Shown: positions 53,526-64,000 of the stretch, in pieces
How positions within the stretch are numbered: position 1 is the first letter of the stretch
Layout: the number at the start of each line of letters is the position of its first letter
Origin: Amoebophrya sp. A120
Taxonomy: Eukaryota > Sar > Dinophyceae > Syndiniales > Amoebophryaceae
Direction of reading: 5' to 3'
NCBI GenBank assembly: GCA_905178155.1
Contig: CAJINV010000001.1
Span: 8,401,599 to 8,465,598 of the forward strand
DNA length: 64,000 bases
Program-made: the position numbers and the translations under genes
The notes under the pieces: generated by a model
What the model was told of the DNA's origin: nothing
The model's input: only the letters and a program-made list of their open reading frames with translations
Database searches by the model: none

Positions 53526-54363
53526 TTTGTCGCGAACAAATAAATTTAGATTTACTCAAGTAAAAGAAAATTACTTCCACAGGAGCACAGTAATACTTCG
53601 CTAGTATCTGGATCTCAATAGAAGAAAAAAGGCCAAAGATTTCCTTTCCGTCAGAAGCTCACGGTTCAAATTGTTATAGCCTAACCGCAGAAAGTTCTAA
53701 TTTGAGAAAAGTTTGATGCTCCAAATTTTACTTAATACCGCAGACCGCCACCGAGAGCGGTCGGCTCTCTGTTTGTGAAATGATACGCCGTCGACATGTT
53801 CAGAAAGTGAAAACGCTTCTTGCCGAATCATATTAAAATACACGTTTACATCCATGATTTTCACGCAGCCGCGAATACTTAGTCGCGTCCCGTGCAACGC
53901 CGCGTCTCGGAGATCTACTGCTAGTGCTGCTGCTGTTTCTATGAGTTTGACTACTCCAAGCTGATGATCATTGACTTACATTTACACTGGTTTTTGTTGC
54001 ACCGATGAACATTAAAAAGTCCGACTTGCGATCAGGTTGAGTGGCGGCAACACGGACCGAAACCAGATACATGCTTGACAGACCACGTTTTCTCTTCTTG
54101 AACACAGCATACTTTTCGTTGTAGCAAATAAACGTGCTCTCTTCTGATTAATGTCAGACTTGTCAGTCCTGTTGCGTTCTTCCAACCAAAACGAAAACTC
54201 GCATGACCATATCTCCAGAAAAATACTGCATGCTTCGAGGCCTGCAAAAACGGCGGATCGCCTTCCCGAACTATCAGAGTCAAAGACCTCCGCGCTAAGT
54301 TTCACACCAGCACCCTTTGACCGAAAGTACAACTAGAGATATTAGATTGCCACGAATCCAGCT
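53526..54363. other. Intergenic stretch
   Basis: Short frames only (for example 54012-54332 minus), without domains. Confidence 0.45.
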
Positions 54364-56160
54364 TCATCCCTTTTTTCTTTTTCTCAAAACGAGCATCATA
54401 TACTTCCCCTGTTCTTTCAAAGGAATCTTCTCGAGAAATTTCCACTGCGCCCCTAGTTGCTGGAGTTTCCAGATGGTCAACGTGGACCCGGCCAGGCCAA
54501 GAAACAGCCCGCCCTCCTTGAGGACGGTCCAGCATTGCTCCATGCAGGTTCGAAACCGCTCGTCGCCCCCGCGGCCGCACAAAAGACTGTCTAGCACGCC
54601 CTTATCCACGACCACATCGACGGAGCTTTCCGGAAGTTGGACCCGCGTGCCGAACTTTTCCTCCACTTCCTCCGGACTCGGTGCCGCTTGCTCTCCTCCT
54701 GTCTTCGCCGCCATTGCGCCGGCGGTGACCGCTCGGTGTGCACCAGCTCCTCTTGGCGCGTCGCCAAACAGCGCGTCGACGTTGGCTGGGGAAGCAGAAG
54801 ATGAAACCATGTCTAAGACGTCCATCAAGGCAAATTGGTGCTGCGGAAACGCTTTCTGCATGGCTTTCAGGCACACGGGCGCGATGTCCGTGTTCAAAGT
54901 GCAAACATAGCCCCCCTGCTTGACCATCTGGATGCCGAACAAGCTCAAGCCGCAGCCGATGTGGAGCACCTTCCAGTGGTAATTTTCCCCCAGGTACTTC
55001 CGGATCCCGTTCGCCGCGTGATGATACTTCACGTTGTAGAACTCTTCGGAGCTGCAGCTACACGCCACCGCTTGCTGTTGCAAGACGTGGGGAGCTGTAG
55101 TTTTTTCTCCCCCTCCGCGGGACGGCGATACGGAGGAGGAATTCGCCCGGCTGCCGGTCTTGTTCGGACTTCTACTGCTGGTGGGCGACGTCGGCGCTGT
55201 GGTCACAGCCGTCTTTGGTGTGATTTGCGTCGAAGCTGCAGGATCTCTAGTAGAAGTACTACTAGTTAACAATCCATCTACCATAATTGTCCCTTCGCCG
55301 CCCTTGCTATCGCTCTTTGGCGGGGACGATTGTTGTATATGCGATAATTGTGCTGATGTTGACGATGGTCCACCTCCTGTCTGTTTACTCTTCGTGGTCG
55401 GAAGTTTCAGCGCCGGAGTACTCCTCTCGCGCAAAAGCCACTCGAATCGGTTGTCCCAGTAACTCATCGTAGCGTACTTGCTAGGGTCCGTGTTACTGTT
55501 GTATCGTTTGGTCCCCAGAAGCGACTCCTCAACGGCGATAGGTTTGTTCGATGGCGAGGCTGAAAGGCTACTTCCTTTATTTCCACCGCTCAGACTTGTT
55601 GCATACGTGATGGTGTTGACCATCATTCCTGCAGCAGCGGGCATCGGTGTACTAGTCCCTCCCGTGGTTGTAGAGGATCCTCCGGTAGTTGCTACACCCG
55701 AAGTAGAGCCACCTCCTCCGCCTACACCCACAGACCGGGCGCGCCCCACGGCCCGCGACCGACCGGAAGACGCGCTCAAGGATCGGCCGCGGTTCATACG
55801 CTCGACGTGGTCGTCCAGCGTGCGGCTTTGGATGGTTTTCCGTGCCACGGATGCAAACAACGCGGCACCGCTCGTTTTACTTAGTTGCTCCGTGGCTGTG
55901 GTGGAGCCTGCTCGGAGATTTTGGTCCCGTATCACTTGCTGCACCACGGGCGCGAGCGAGAGCGACCGGCGACGGCCCGCTGCGCCGGACGGGGTGGCGG
56001 GCTTCGACTGAGCTCTCGCAGGGCCGGCATGAAGTGCCATTTTCTTATTTTCTGTCCTTGTCGTTGCCACTGTGACTGTCTCCTTCTCCTCGGGAGCGCT
56101 TTGCTTGAGTTCAGCTTTGGCGTCCTCTGGAGCCTTACTGGTGCCTTGCAGCTGCGTCAT
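54364..56160 (-). CDS. Class I SAM-dependent methyltransferase with a long disordered N-terminus
   Basis: 598 codons, ATG at 56160, one exon. The first 220 residues are Ser/Thr/Gly-rich. KYATMSYWDNRFEWLL (about 228-243) is the YWDxRF lead-in of the METTL13/EEF1AKMT4-like methyltransferases, a group that includes lysine methyltransferases of elongation factor 1A. After a second disordered insert comes the Rossmann domain from about residue 365: WKVLHIGCGLSLFGIQMVKQ (SAM loop), LNTDIAPVCLKAMQ, SVDVVVDKGVLDSLLC and LKEGGLFLGLAGS. The disordered insert between lead-in and motif I is unusual. The substrate is inferred only by similarity of motifs. Confidence 0.8.
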   Translation of the reverse strand: MTQLQGTSKAPEDAKAELKQSAPEEKETVTVATTRTENKKMALHAGPARAQSKPATPSGAAGRRRSLSLAPVVQQVIRDQNLRAGSTTATEQLSKTSGAALFASVARKTIQSRTLDDHVERMNRGRSLSASSGRSRAVGRARSVGVGGGGGSTSGVATTGGSSTTTGGTSTPMPAAAGMMVNTITYATSLSGGNKGSSLSASPSNKPIAVEESLLGTKRYNSNTDPSKYATMSYWDNRFEWLLRERSTPALKLPTTKSKQTGGGPSSTSAQLSHIQQSSPPKSDSKGGEGTIMVDGLLTSSTSTRDPAASTQITPKTAVTTAPTSPTSSRSPNKTGSRANSSSVSPSRGGGEKTTAPHVLQQQAVACSCSSEEFYNVKYHHAANGIRKYLGENYHWKVLHIGCGLSLFGIQMVKQGGYVCTLNTDIAPVCLKAMQKAFPQHQFALMDVLDMVSSSASPANVDALFGDAPRGAGAHRAVTAGAMAAKTGGEQAAPSPEEVEEKFGTRVQLPESSVDVVVDKGVLDSLLCGRGGDERFRTCMEQCWTVLKEGGLFLGLAGSTLTIWKLQQLGAQWKFLEKIPLKEQGKYMMLVLRKRKKG

Positions 56161-57413
56161 GCCTTGTTCTGTAGTGGTGAGTCTTAGGGTACTTACGCGA
56201 GATTATGCAAATTTCCAGGACCACGCACAGTAAGCTAAGAGCCAATGACTTCTCGATAAAAAGCCCCTACTCTTATAATCATGGCAAACCAGGACGGGAA
56301 CTATCAGAACATGACCGGGCGAAAGAATGTCATGAAGAAGGTTATGGGCATCAAGCATGGAATTTTAGCACAAGGCACCTGATTGAAAGTACTTAGCAAG
56401 AGGCTATCTGCACGAAGGCACGTATCCGCAAACTGCATCCGATTGTACTTAGGTGGGTATGGACGAAACGAAGACGGGTGGAAGGAACGAAATGACCCGA
56501 CGCAACATAAAAGCACGAGTTCTTGGGGTTCTGAGCACGACCAGACGTAGCACGAAGCGAAACGCACAGACCGAAATTTTGTGAAATGAGCTGAAGTACC
56601 GCTAATGTAAGATTTTGGAAAGCTGCAGTACAGGACGATTTTGCTAAAGCGCAAGCACCGAAGGAAAGTGATGAAAGTAGTTCTCCGTTGCAACCGAAGA
56701 GCATACCTTCTGAATCCGCGTACGACAGCAGCTGATTAAGTGTAAGACACTGTTTGTAGTTGAACAACGAATAAAACCAAACTGTTTTTTCTCTTTGAGA
56801 AGTTCGCCCTGCTCGTTTGAAGATGACGAGGTACTGACAACATACTTAATTCCTGCCTGGAGTTCTTACTCCATTGTGCTTTTGGAAACTTCAATCTGCC
56901 ATTGATGTCTTAGAAACAAGTAGTGACGTCCGGTACAAGTAAAAGAATGCTTTGTGATGTAGAAAGAAAACTATAACGTAACTAGTATTGTACACTTCAT
57001 TTTTTAGAAAAAAATCAATGCAAACGAATCAGGAAAGACCAGCAGCATGTTTCATCTACTGCCTATCTGTCTGGATTTTTTGTCTCGGATACGACGAATC
57101 GCGGTCGACTTCACCTTCGGAAGCACTAGATTGTCGTCTTGATCTTGCTCCAGTGTCGCAATGAAATTTTTTTCCTTCCCGCTCAACATACCAGCACACA
57201 GTTTTTGTCGCCGATGATTTTCAGCCTGATGCAACTCCATCCCCTTCTGCAAAGCACGAGCCAGACAAAGTGGATCGAATACTTATTAACGCGAATCCGT
57301 GTCCAGCTGCTCCTGCGATGCTTCTACAAAATTATCGTGTAAGATGTTGACATCTCGTGGGGATGTTGAACAACAATACCGCAGTGGGATGTTGAGCTTT
57401 TGAGAAAAAAACT
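56161..57413. other. Intergenic stretch with a possible short exon
   Basis: A minus-strand frame at 57052-57252 (MELHQAENHRRQKLCAGMLS, then a charged helix ending in a stop at 57052) follows a TTTGCAG acceptor and reads like a last exon, but I could not find a secure upstream exon. The remainder shows nothing. Confidence 0.4.
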
Positions 57414-60400
57414 TCACATTTCCATAACTGAAATCGCGCCGTCGTCCCCTGAAGATTTCCGCATGTAATTCTGCAACTCCTTCAGAGTCACTCGCGGTGC
57501 AGGTGGGGCTGCCTCTTGCATCGCCGTCTCGCTAAGCCTTATGGTGGCACTGGATCGTAAAAAATCCTTCTCACTCCCGGGATCGGGACTTATTGCTGGC
57601 TCCTGCTCCACGTTGCTACCTAAATCTATGCCTGTTCTGCCCGCTGGTGCCGGCGTCGCCGGGCTTTTGCCCAGAACGCCTGGCATTCTGTCGTCATTTT
57701 CAAACTCCAAATCTCTGCGCCTCGCGGACGTCGGGTTTTTTCCGCTTTGCTGGTCTGCTTTTTCCTGAGTTGTCTCGTACACTTCTTCTTCGTCTTGGCG
57801 AGCGACCGCCGCCTGCTCCACTTTAGTGCTGCTACCCGCGTTTTCTCCTTTCTCTTCAAATGCCGTTCTTTCCGGGGTCGGAACATTAGAAAAACCGACG
57901 TCGGTCGACGGAACGAAGTCATCCGAGGCTGCGCTGGCCGCAGCGGCCGAGGCGAAATTTGTACTGCCATTGTTCAAAGCACCAGAGGACGATGACGAAG
58001 ACTGGTGGGTCGCCAGTGAGAAACTACCCTGGAGGTGGGTGCGACTCTTCGGCTTTGCTGCTAACGTTTCCTTGGTAGCCACGCGTTGCTGCTTCATGCG
58101 AGCTTTGATCATTTCCAATTGCGACGCTGAAGTCGGCGGTGGCTGTGGAGCCTTCGCGGGTCGTGGGCTCGCAAGAGGTTCTTCTTCTCGACTGGGTATG
58201 TCATCATCTCCGGCGGAGGTCGTTGTGCCCGGGACTGTTGGACTCGCGGCCCTTGAACTTGATTTATGCCGCTCTAGTAGGTTGACAGAGTACTGAAGAA
58301 ACTGCAGCGCCCTCGCACTGCTCGGAAGGGCGGCTGGTGGCAGCGGCCTAGCGCTACTGGGCCCGGCACCGGGCGGAAGGAGCCGAGCGCTACTGGGTCC
58401 GCCGGCACCTCCTCCCTGTGGAACTTCTGCCCTGGCGCTGCTTGGGACTACACCAAGCGTCCCCGGTGCGCCGCCCGGGGTACTTCTACTGCCGGGAGGT
58501 GCGTCTGCACCAGCTCCGGGTGGAGGACTTGGATCCTCTGTGGATGCTGGCTCCGTTTGGATCAACGGCTTCGCCTCGCCTTGCTTGGGCTTCACACAGC
58601 CGATATCCTCCAGCATGTCGCGCACCACCTCGAACGGGTGTGTCAACACTTTCTTCAGCGAGTCCGTCAATTTGATCTCGGGCCTCTTTTTCAACAAAAT
58701 CGCCCGGTCGTCGTCCTGTTCTTTCTGTAAGATGACCATTTCATCCTCCATGTCGTGCTTTAGGAGATCTATCTCTTTCTCCATTTCTGCAATCGTTTTT
58801 TTCTGGGAATGAAGACTCCGCTGGTACGCCGCTCGCCGGGCGGCGGTGGTGCGTTTTCTCGATTTCTGCGCCGCCCGATTCGACGTCGCGTCGCGAGTTC
58901 CTACAGCGTCGTCCGAGAACCGCACCGCCGTGGGGGAGCTGCGGGTGCCCGCGTCCATTTCCTCCGAGATCCGCACCGCGCCCGGCGCGCTACCATCCGC
59001 CAGAATTTTTCTCATGGACAGCCAGTCAGCAGCATCGCCGGTAACATCAGCCAGGATGTCGCCCTTCTCGTCCCGAATGGTCACAGACACCTTCTGCGGT
59101 TCATTATCCGGAACCGAGCCACTGGCCCGCTGGTGCAGCTGGGCGGCCTGGAGAAGGCCGTGCAAGAACGGATGCTGGCGGTCGTCCAGTAATGCTTCTC
59201 GGTCATCCGCCCAAGCACGGGTGTACCCCCTGGTAAATCGCCCATCGTCCTCGGTTGCCGTGGAGCCCCCGCCGGTTGCGCGCCAGCGGTCGGTCCCGGT
59301 GCCGGAGCCCTCGGTCGTAGTGCCGGAGCCCATGGCCGCTGTGCCGGATCCCTCGGCCGCGGTGCCGGTGCGTGTCGGATACGAACTTGCACGCGACGCG
59401 CGCGCGGCCTGCAGCGATTTCCGCGAGGTAGGCGCCGCCTTCGGTGCCGGGGCCATTCGCCGCGGGGAACTGATTTCGCCGTCGGACGAGGCCCGCATTT
59501 GGGGCATCTGCAGTGGTCCCCGCCGACCTCGGGCCGAAATAATTTCCGGTGCGTCGGAATTGCGCGGCATTTTCCCTTTCTTGCCCTTGCTCTTCCGCGA
59601 GGCCGGGGACGAAGCCGGTTTTGGCATGGACGGACGGCTGAACGGTAGGCCCGGCCTGCCCGGACGGGCGAAAGCTTTCCCCATGCCTTCCGACTCGCGT
59701 CCTTCCAACTCCACCTGCGCAGACGGGAGCCAGAAGAACGGTTCTTCGACATCGCTACCGCCCGGCGCCAGGAGCGGTCCAGCACCGTCTACTTCCCCGT
59801 CATACACGGTGGTGGTGTGGCGTAGGCGCTCTATCTGGGATTCGGTCCTGCTGCCACTCGTCGTGTACGAATACTTCGTCTCCATGGAGCGCAACGCTAG
59901 CTCTTCATTCTCGTCGTCCGTCAGCGCTTCCCCGGACACATGGCCCGCGTGGGCCATGAGCGCCAGCTTCTGTGCGTCCACCACCTGGGCCTTCCGCGCC
60001 ATGTGGGTCTCCAGCTCGGTGATGCGCGCGTCGGCCACGCGCCCCTGGTGGTAGTACAGGAAGACGCACGTGCAGAGCAGCAGAATGCCCGCGAGACCGC
60101 AGCCCAGGATCACGAACTTCTGCGTCTCCTGTTCCTCGACCGCCTCCTCATCCGTCACGACGAGCGGGGGCCCCGTCGTTGTGGTCGGGATGGGACCGAT
60201 GATAATTGGGTCCTTCTCGCTGCCCGGCAGCCTGAGCGTCACCGTCGAGTACTCGACGCGGTCTTGCGAAGAAGATGTCGTCGTGGTCACTGACGTTACC
60301 GTCGTCACGGCGGCTGTGCTGGTGGAGATGGGCACAACTATGGGATCTATCATTGTCGTTGTCGTTGTTACCGTTGATGTCGATGTTGTACTGCTACTGG

Positions 60401-63400
60401 TTGTCGAAGTTGTTGTGCTAGTCGTCGTCGACGACGTGAATGTAGTCGTCACTGTGCTCGTCGTCGTCGTCGTTGTGGTCGTCGTCGCGCCCGGCGCCAG
60501 CGTCGTCGTCGTCGCGGCCGGGTCTAGCGTTGTCGTAGTGGTCGTCGACGTGGTCGTCGTGCCTGTGGTGGTTGTGCTTGTCGTGGTTGTGACGGTCGTG
60601 GTAACTGTGGTGGTCGTCACTGTCGTCGTTGAGCTGGTCGTGCTCGTCGACGTCGTGATCGTCGTCGTCACCGTGGTAGTGGCGCCTGGCACGTAAATCG
60701 TAGTGGTCGTCGTGGTCGTCAACGTCGAGGTGGTGGTGGTGGTGGTCGTGGTCGTTGGTAGCGCGCCCATCAAGCAACTTTGGGTCTCGGTGTCCAGCAA
60801 GTCGTCCAGCGCCCGCTGAAACTTGTTCGTGATCGGCCGCGACGTTTTCGGACTGTTCCAGTTCGCCGGCGTGAGGGAATTCCGGAGCGCCTGCGCCACC
60901 GCGGGAACCGACGCGGGCTGGAGGCCGAGCACGACCGCGGGGAAGGTCACATTGTAGACGGCGTACGCGGTCGGGTCGGCCGCGCCGGGACACTCCGGGT
61001 CGGCCCGCAGCTGGTACCGGTTGGCCGGCACGAACTCCGGCGAGTACACGTCAAACGCCGGCACCAGCACCGCGTAGTTATCCACCAAGTACGCAAACAA
61101 CGCGCCCAGCAGCACCGGCGCCACCTCCGTCCGCAAGCACGCCGCGTCGCAACCAACCAGAATCAGCTCCTGCCAGAAATCGAACTGGTACCCGACCAAC
61201 ACGATCGTCGTGGTCGACGTGGTCGTCGACGTGGTGGTGGACGTGGTTGTTGTCGTGGTGCTCACCGTGGTCGTGATGGTGGAGGTCGTCGTGGTCGACG
61301 TCGTCACGGTGGTCGTCGATGTCGTGGTGCTCGTCACGGTGAAGGTCGTCGTGGTACTGGTCGTCGTCGTGACCGTCGTGGTACTGGTGGTACTCGACGT
61401 GGACGTCGTCGTGCTCGTTGCCGTCGTGGTGGTCGTGGTCGTCGTCGTTTCCGTGCTCGTCGTCGTGAGCGTTGTGGTGCTAGTGGTCGTCGAGGTGGTG
61501 GTCGTGGTGGTCGTCGCGGTCGTGGACGTTGTCGTGGTGGACGTCGTCGTGGTCGTGCTGGTTTCCGTGAAGGTTGTCGTGGTCGTCGTGGTGCTGGTAC
61601 TGGTCTCCAGGGTCGTCGTGGTCACGGTCATCGTCGTTGTGGACGTCGTGGTCGTGGTACTGGTGGACGTCACCGTGGTGGTCGAGGTGGTGGTCGTGGT
61701 CGTGGTCGACGTGGTGGTGGTAGTCGAGGTCACCGTCGTGCTGGTCGTCGTCGTGGTCGACGTCACGGTCGTCGTTACGGTCACGGTGGTGCTCGTGGTG
61801 GTGGTGGTGGACGTAACCGTGGTGGTGTCGGTCGTCGTGATCGTTGTGGTGGAAGTGGTCGTCGACGTGGTCGTCGTGGTGGACGTTTCGGTGGTGGTGC
61901 TGGTCGTGGAGGTAGTGGCCGTGGTCGTCGACGTGGTGGTCGTGGTGGCCGTCGTCGTGGTGGAAGTCGTCGTGGACGTGGTCGTGGTTGTGTAGGTCAC
62001 CGTCGTGGTCGTCACCGTCGTGGTGGTCGTGGTGGTGGTGGTGGGCAGTGCCACAAACCGCTCCGGGTCGTACGGGACCAGGTTCCCGTCCACCATCCGC
62101 AACCCGGGGCCCGCCGCCCCCGCCGCCCCCTGGCCCTCCTGCGCCGCGTAAAAGTTGCCGTACAGCGCCGCCTCCAGGTACGGCCGCATGCGGATCCGCC
62201 CGCCCTTCAGCGCCAGGTCCTCCTCGAACGCGTACGCGATCGCGTCGTGGATTATCAGCGCGTTCTCGTACGTGTCAACGCCCACGAGCTGAATGCGGAA
62301 GGAGTGGAACTTGGCGAGGGGATATCAAACGCAAAATTCGATCGATGTTTCTGCGATCTACGGATCACTCATGAGGTAATACTTTGTGATGCGCAACAGC
62401 TCGTAGGCGCCTTGGAGACTATTGGCAAAGAAGTGCTGTCACGGAGGACGAGATCAGTTCTTTTACACTTTACATGATGGTTGGGCCCTTCTTTGGAAAA
62501 ATATTTGACCCGAGCTACTTCCGGTGCATGCAGGATGTATAACGTCGTACAAAAATGTAAGTAAGGCATTTCTACTTCGCACAGAAACCACATCAAATTT
62601 TGCATTTCATAACGTTTCCCCGTCTGCTTTAGGACCGGGTGGCACACAGATGCTTTCCGGGCTAAGAGCGAACATACCGTATTCGGTGGCGTCCAGGAAA
62701 CCGTCTTGAGTCGCATCGATGCAGGTAAACAGTTTCTGCGCAAACGCCATGCGTTCGTTACTTAGATCACCGCCGAAATACTCCGCCTTTTGGAACTCAC
62801 TCAGCTCAATTCTTGTGGCCGGGTTTGATATGGGGCCGCTTACAAGTCCGATATCCGAGGAGGGGTTTGAGGTTCCGATATCCGCGTAGGTCGGCAATGT
62901 GGTCGGCAGCTGCGCAAGCAAGTTCGTGAGCGACACCGTGTAGGTTAGGCTGACCACATCCCAGGTGTGCTTGCAGTCACAGAACTATACTCAAGCAAAC
63001 CGCGCGAGTCGGTCCTGTGATAAGAACGTACCTCGTTAAATGCATCTTCGTCCACCTCTGCTTGACAGCGGCAGAGGATTCCGTCCTCGGAGCCTTTGAT
63101 ATTCAGTGGCTGTGCAAAGATTATTTTGTGCGAATATGTCGACTACCGCATGACAAAATTCTTCAACTTCCATGGTACGCCTATAAGGCAAAAACAAGGA
63201 AAACGACCGTGCAAGAAGAAAGTGTGGACCACCACTTCTGGATCGTCTTTCCACAAGTGCAACAATGACCAGGGTAATTATATCTATTTGTCATCACTGA
63301 GACCGCGCAGCGCGCTTCTTCTCCAACTTGCATAACAAACTGTAATCCACTGGTCGCCCGGTCGAGGACGTCGCTGCGGGCGTCGTGCCCACCAGGCCAC

Positions 63401-64000
63401 ACTTCGCCGCGTAAGAGGACCCCATGTCCGGGTCCGGCCACACTTGGTACTGCCCGTGGGTGAGAAAGGGGCCCGCGAACAGCGGGTTGAACGGCTGCTC
63501 CGACCCGTAAATCGGGTCCCGGCGGAAAAAGTTGTACATGGCCAAGGCGATCGCGCGCCCGAGGTTTTGCCCCGCGACGAGGCCGAGGTAGTCGTCCGTG
63601 CAGCCGGCCACGGCGAGCAGCAGCTGTAGCCGGAACCGGACGCCGAACGGGTTGTCCGCCTGCTTCGACAGCACAAACGTGCCGGTGGGGTCGTAGGTTT
63701 GCATCTGCAGCAGCCCCGCGGACGGAAAGGGCTGCACCGTCAGCGTCCGCTGAAAGGCCGTCGGATCCCCCAGCTGCTGGTAGATCACGACCGGGGCCTG
63801 GAAACAGCACGGCTTCGGCACCCGCTCGCCGGCGGCGTCCACAATCATGTATTTCCCGTCGGGCACGAAAAGGCGGGGCTCCCCGTCCGCGACCGTCGCA
63901 TTCGTTGTCCACTTTTCCAGTGCGCGCGCAACCACGTACTCCAGGTGCTTGTTTTCGCGTGCCTGGCTGTCGGCGTCCAAACTCGGCGCACCAGGTGCCA
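57414..64000 (-). CDS. Giant Thr-rich mucin-like surface protein, single-pass (5' end outside the window)
   Basis: The gene runs off the right edge; its frame is open there. The N-terminal exon (to about 63297) has PRLFVPDGKYMIVDAAGE and DYLGLVAGQNLGRAIALAMY. A short exon (about 63105-63035) carries GSEDGILCRCQAEVDEDAF. The next (about 62985-62612) has CDCKHTWDVVSLTY and an EF-hand-like DATQDGFLDATEY. The last exon of over 1600 codons holds two long blocks of Thr with spaced Ser and Val (about 62060-61200 and 60760-60230), separated by a folded segment with several Cys. Next come one membrane helix (VILGCGLAGILLLCTCVFLY, about 60120-60050) and a disordered tail of about 880 residues. The Thr blocks would be heavily O-glycosylated. 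A surface coat or adhesion role is likely but not shown. Confidence 0.75.
62323..62611 (-). mobile_element. Probable introner in the mucin-like gene
   Basis: A 289-bp intron with TIRs TATCAAACGCAAAATTCGAT and, inverted at the other end, TATGAAATGCAAAATTTGAT, each continuing to GTTTCTG. The flanks do not show a clear 5-bp duplication. Cutting close to the TAT ends joins ADGET to PLAKFHSFRIQLVGVD in frame. Confidence 0.65.

Noticed and set aside
60780-62477. 565-codon plus-strand Arg/Gly-rich frame, and Val-rich frames at 60070-60696 and 61210-61995
   Set aside because: They are antisense readings of the Thr-codon blocks of the mucin-like gene.

Overview
The window looks like nuclear DNA of a syndinian dinoflagellate parasite, most likely an Amoebophrya-type genome. 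Three things point there. Eukaryotic genes are broken by many short introns. Every recognisable gene lies on the minus strand. Coding regions also carry introns that are transposon-like units with terminal inverted repeats (TIRs) and 5-bp target-site duplications (TSDs); such introners are known to me from published Amoebophrya genomes. The species is an inference, not something the sequence proves.

Layout from left to right; all genes read right to left. COG3 (212-1861, its 3' end not found), EFTUD2/Snu114 of the U5 snRNP (2649-8711, with an 844-base N gap in one intron), a hypothetical membrane-associated protein (9524-10132), a hypothetical Cys/His-cluster protein (10389-10937), a decayed LINE retrotransposon (about 11340-16700), a secreted hypothetical protein (17415-18851), a gene-free repeat-rich stretch (18852-21891), a single-pass membrane protein (21892-22875), a minisatellite block (22980-24400), DNAAF1/LRRC50 (25865-28931), a membrane protein with low-complexity regions (29758-32079), two small coiled-coil proteins (32371-32892 and 33575-34572), a GT4 glycosyltransferase (35190-37983), a prion-like Gly/Tyr/Gln/Asn-rich protein (38978-42548), an FKBP prolyl isomerase (43190-46232), a VIT1/CCC1 iron transporter (47226-48786), a long-chain acyl-CoA synthetase (49910-53525), a SAM-dependent methyltransferase (54364-56160) and a giant Thr-rich mucin-like surface protein (57414 to the right edge).

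The main system here is the intron invasion. Nine well-defined introners, most with TATC or TATG at one end and GATA or CATA at the other, sit in COG3, EFTUD2, the glycosyltransferase, the prion-like protein, the FKBP and the acyl-CoA synthetase. Removing the element plus one copy of its 5-bp duplication restores the reading frame every time. The spliced EFTUD2 then has 1006 codons against 972 in human, and the FKBP has 185. The implied splice dinucleotides are often not GT-AG. Two introns also hold much larger TIR elements (about 0.95-1.3 kb), and one introner carries a nested 820-bp insertion with a 17-bp duplication.

The genes do not form a pathway. They are a one-directional array of housekeeping genes (Golgi tethering, splicing, flagellar dynein assembly, iron storage, fatty-acid activation, protein folding) mixed with apparently lineage-specific secreted or membrane proteins, several of which are single-exon.
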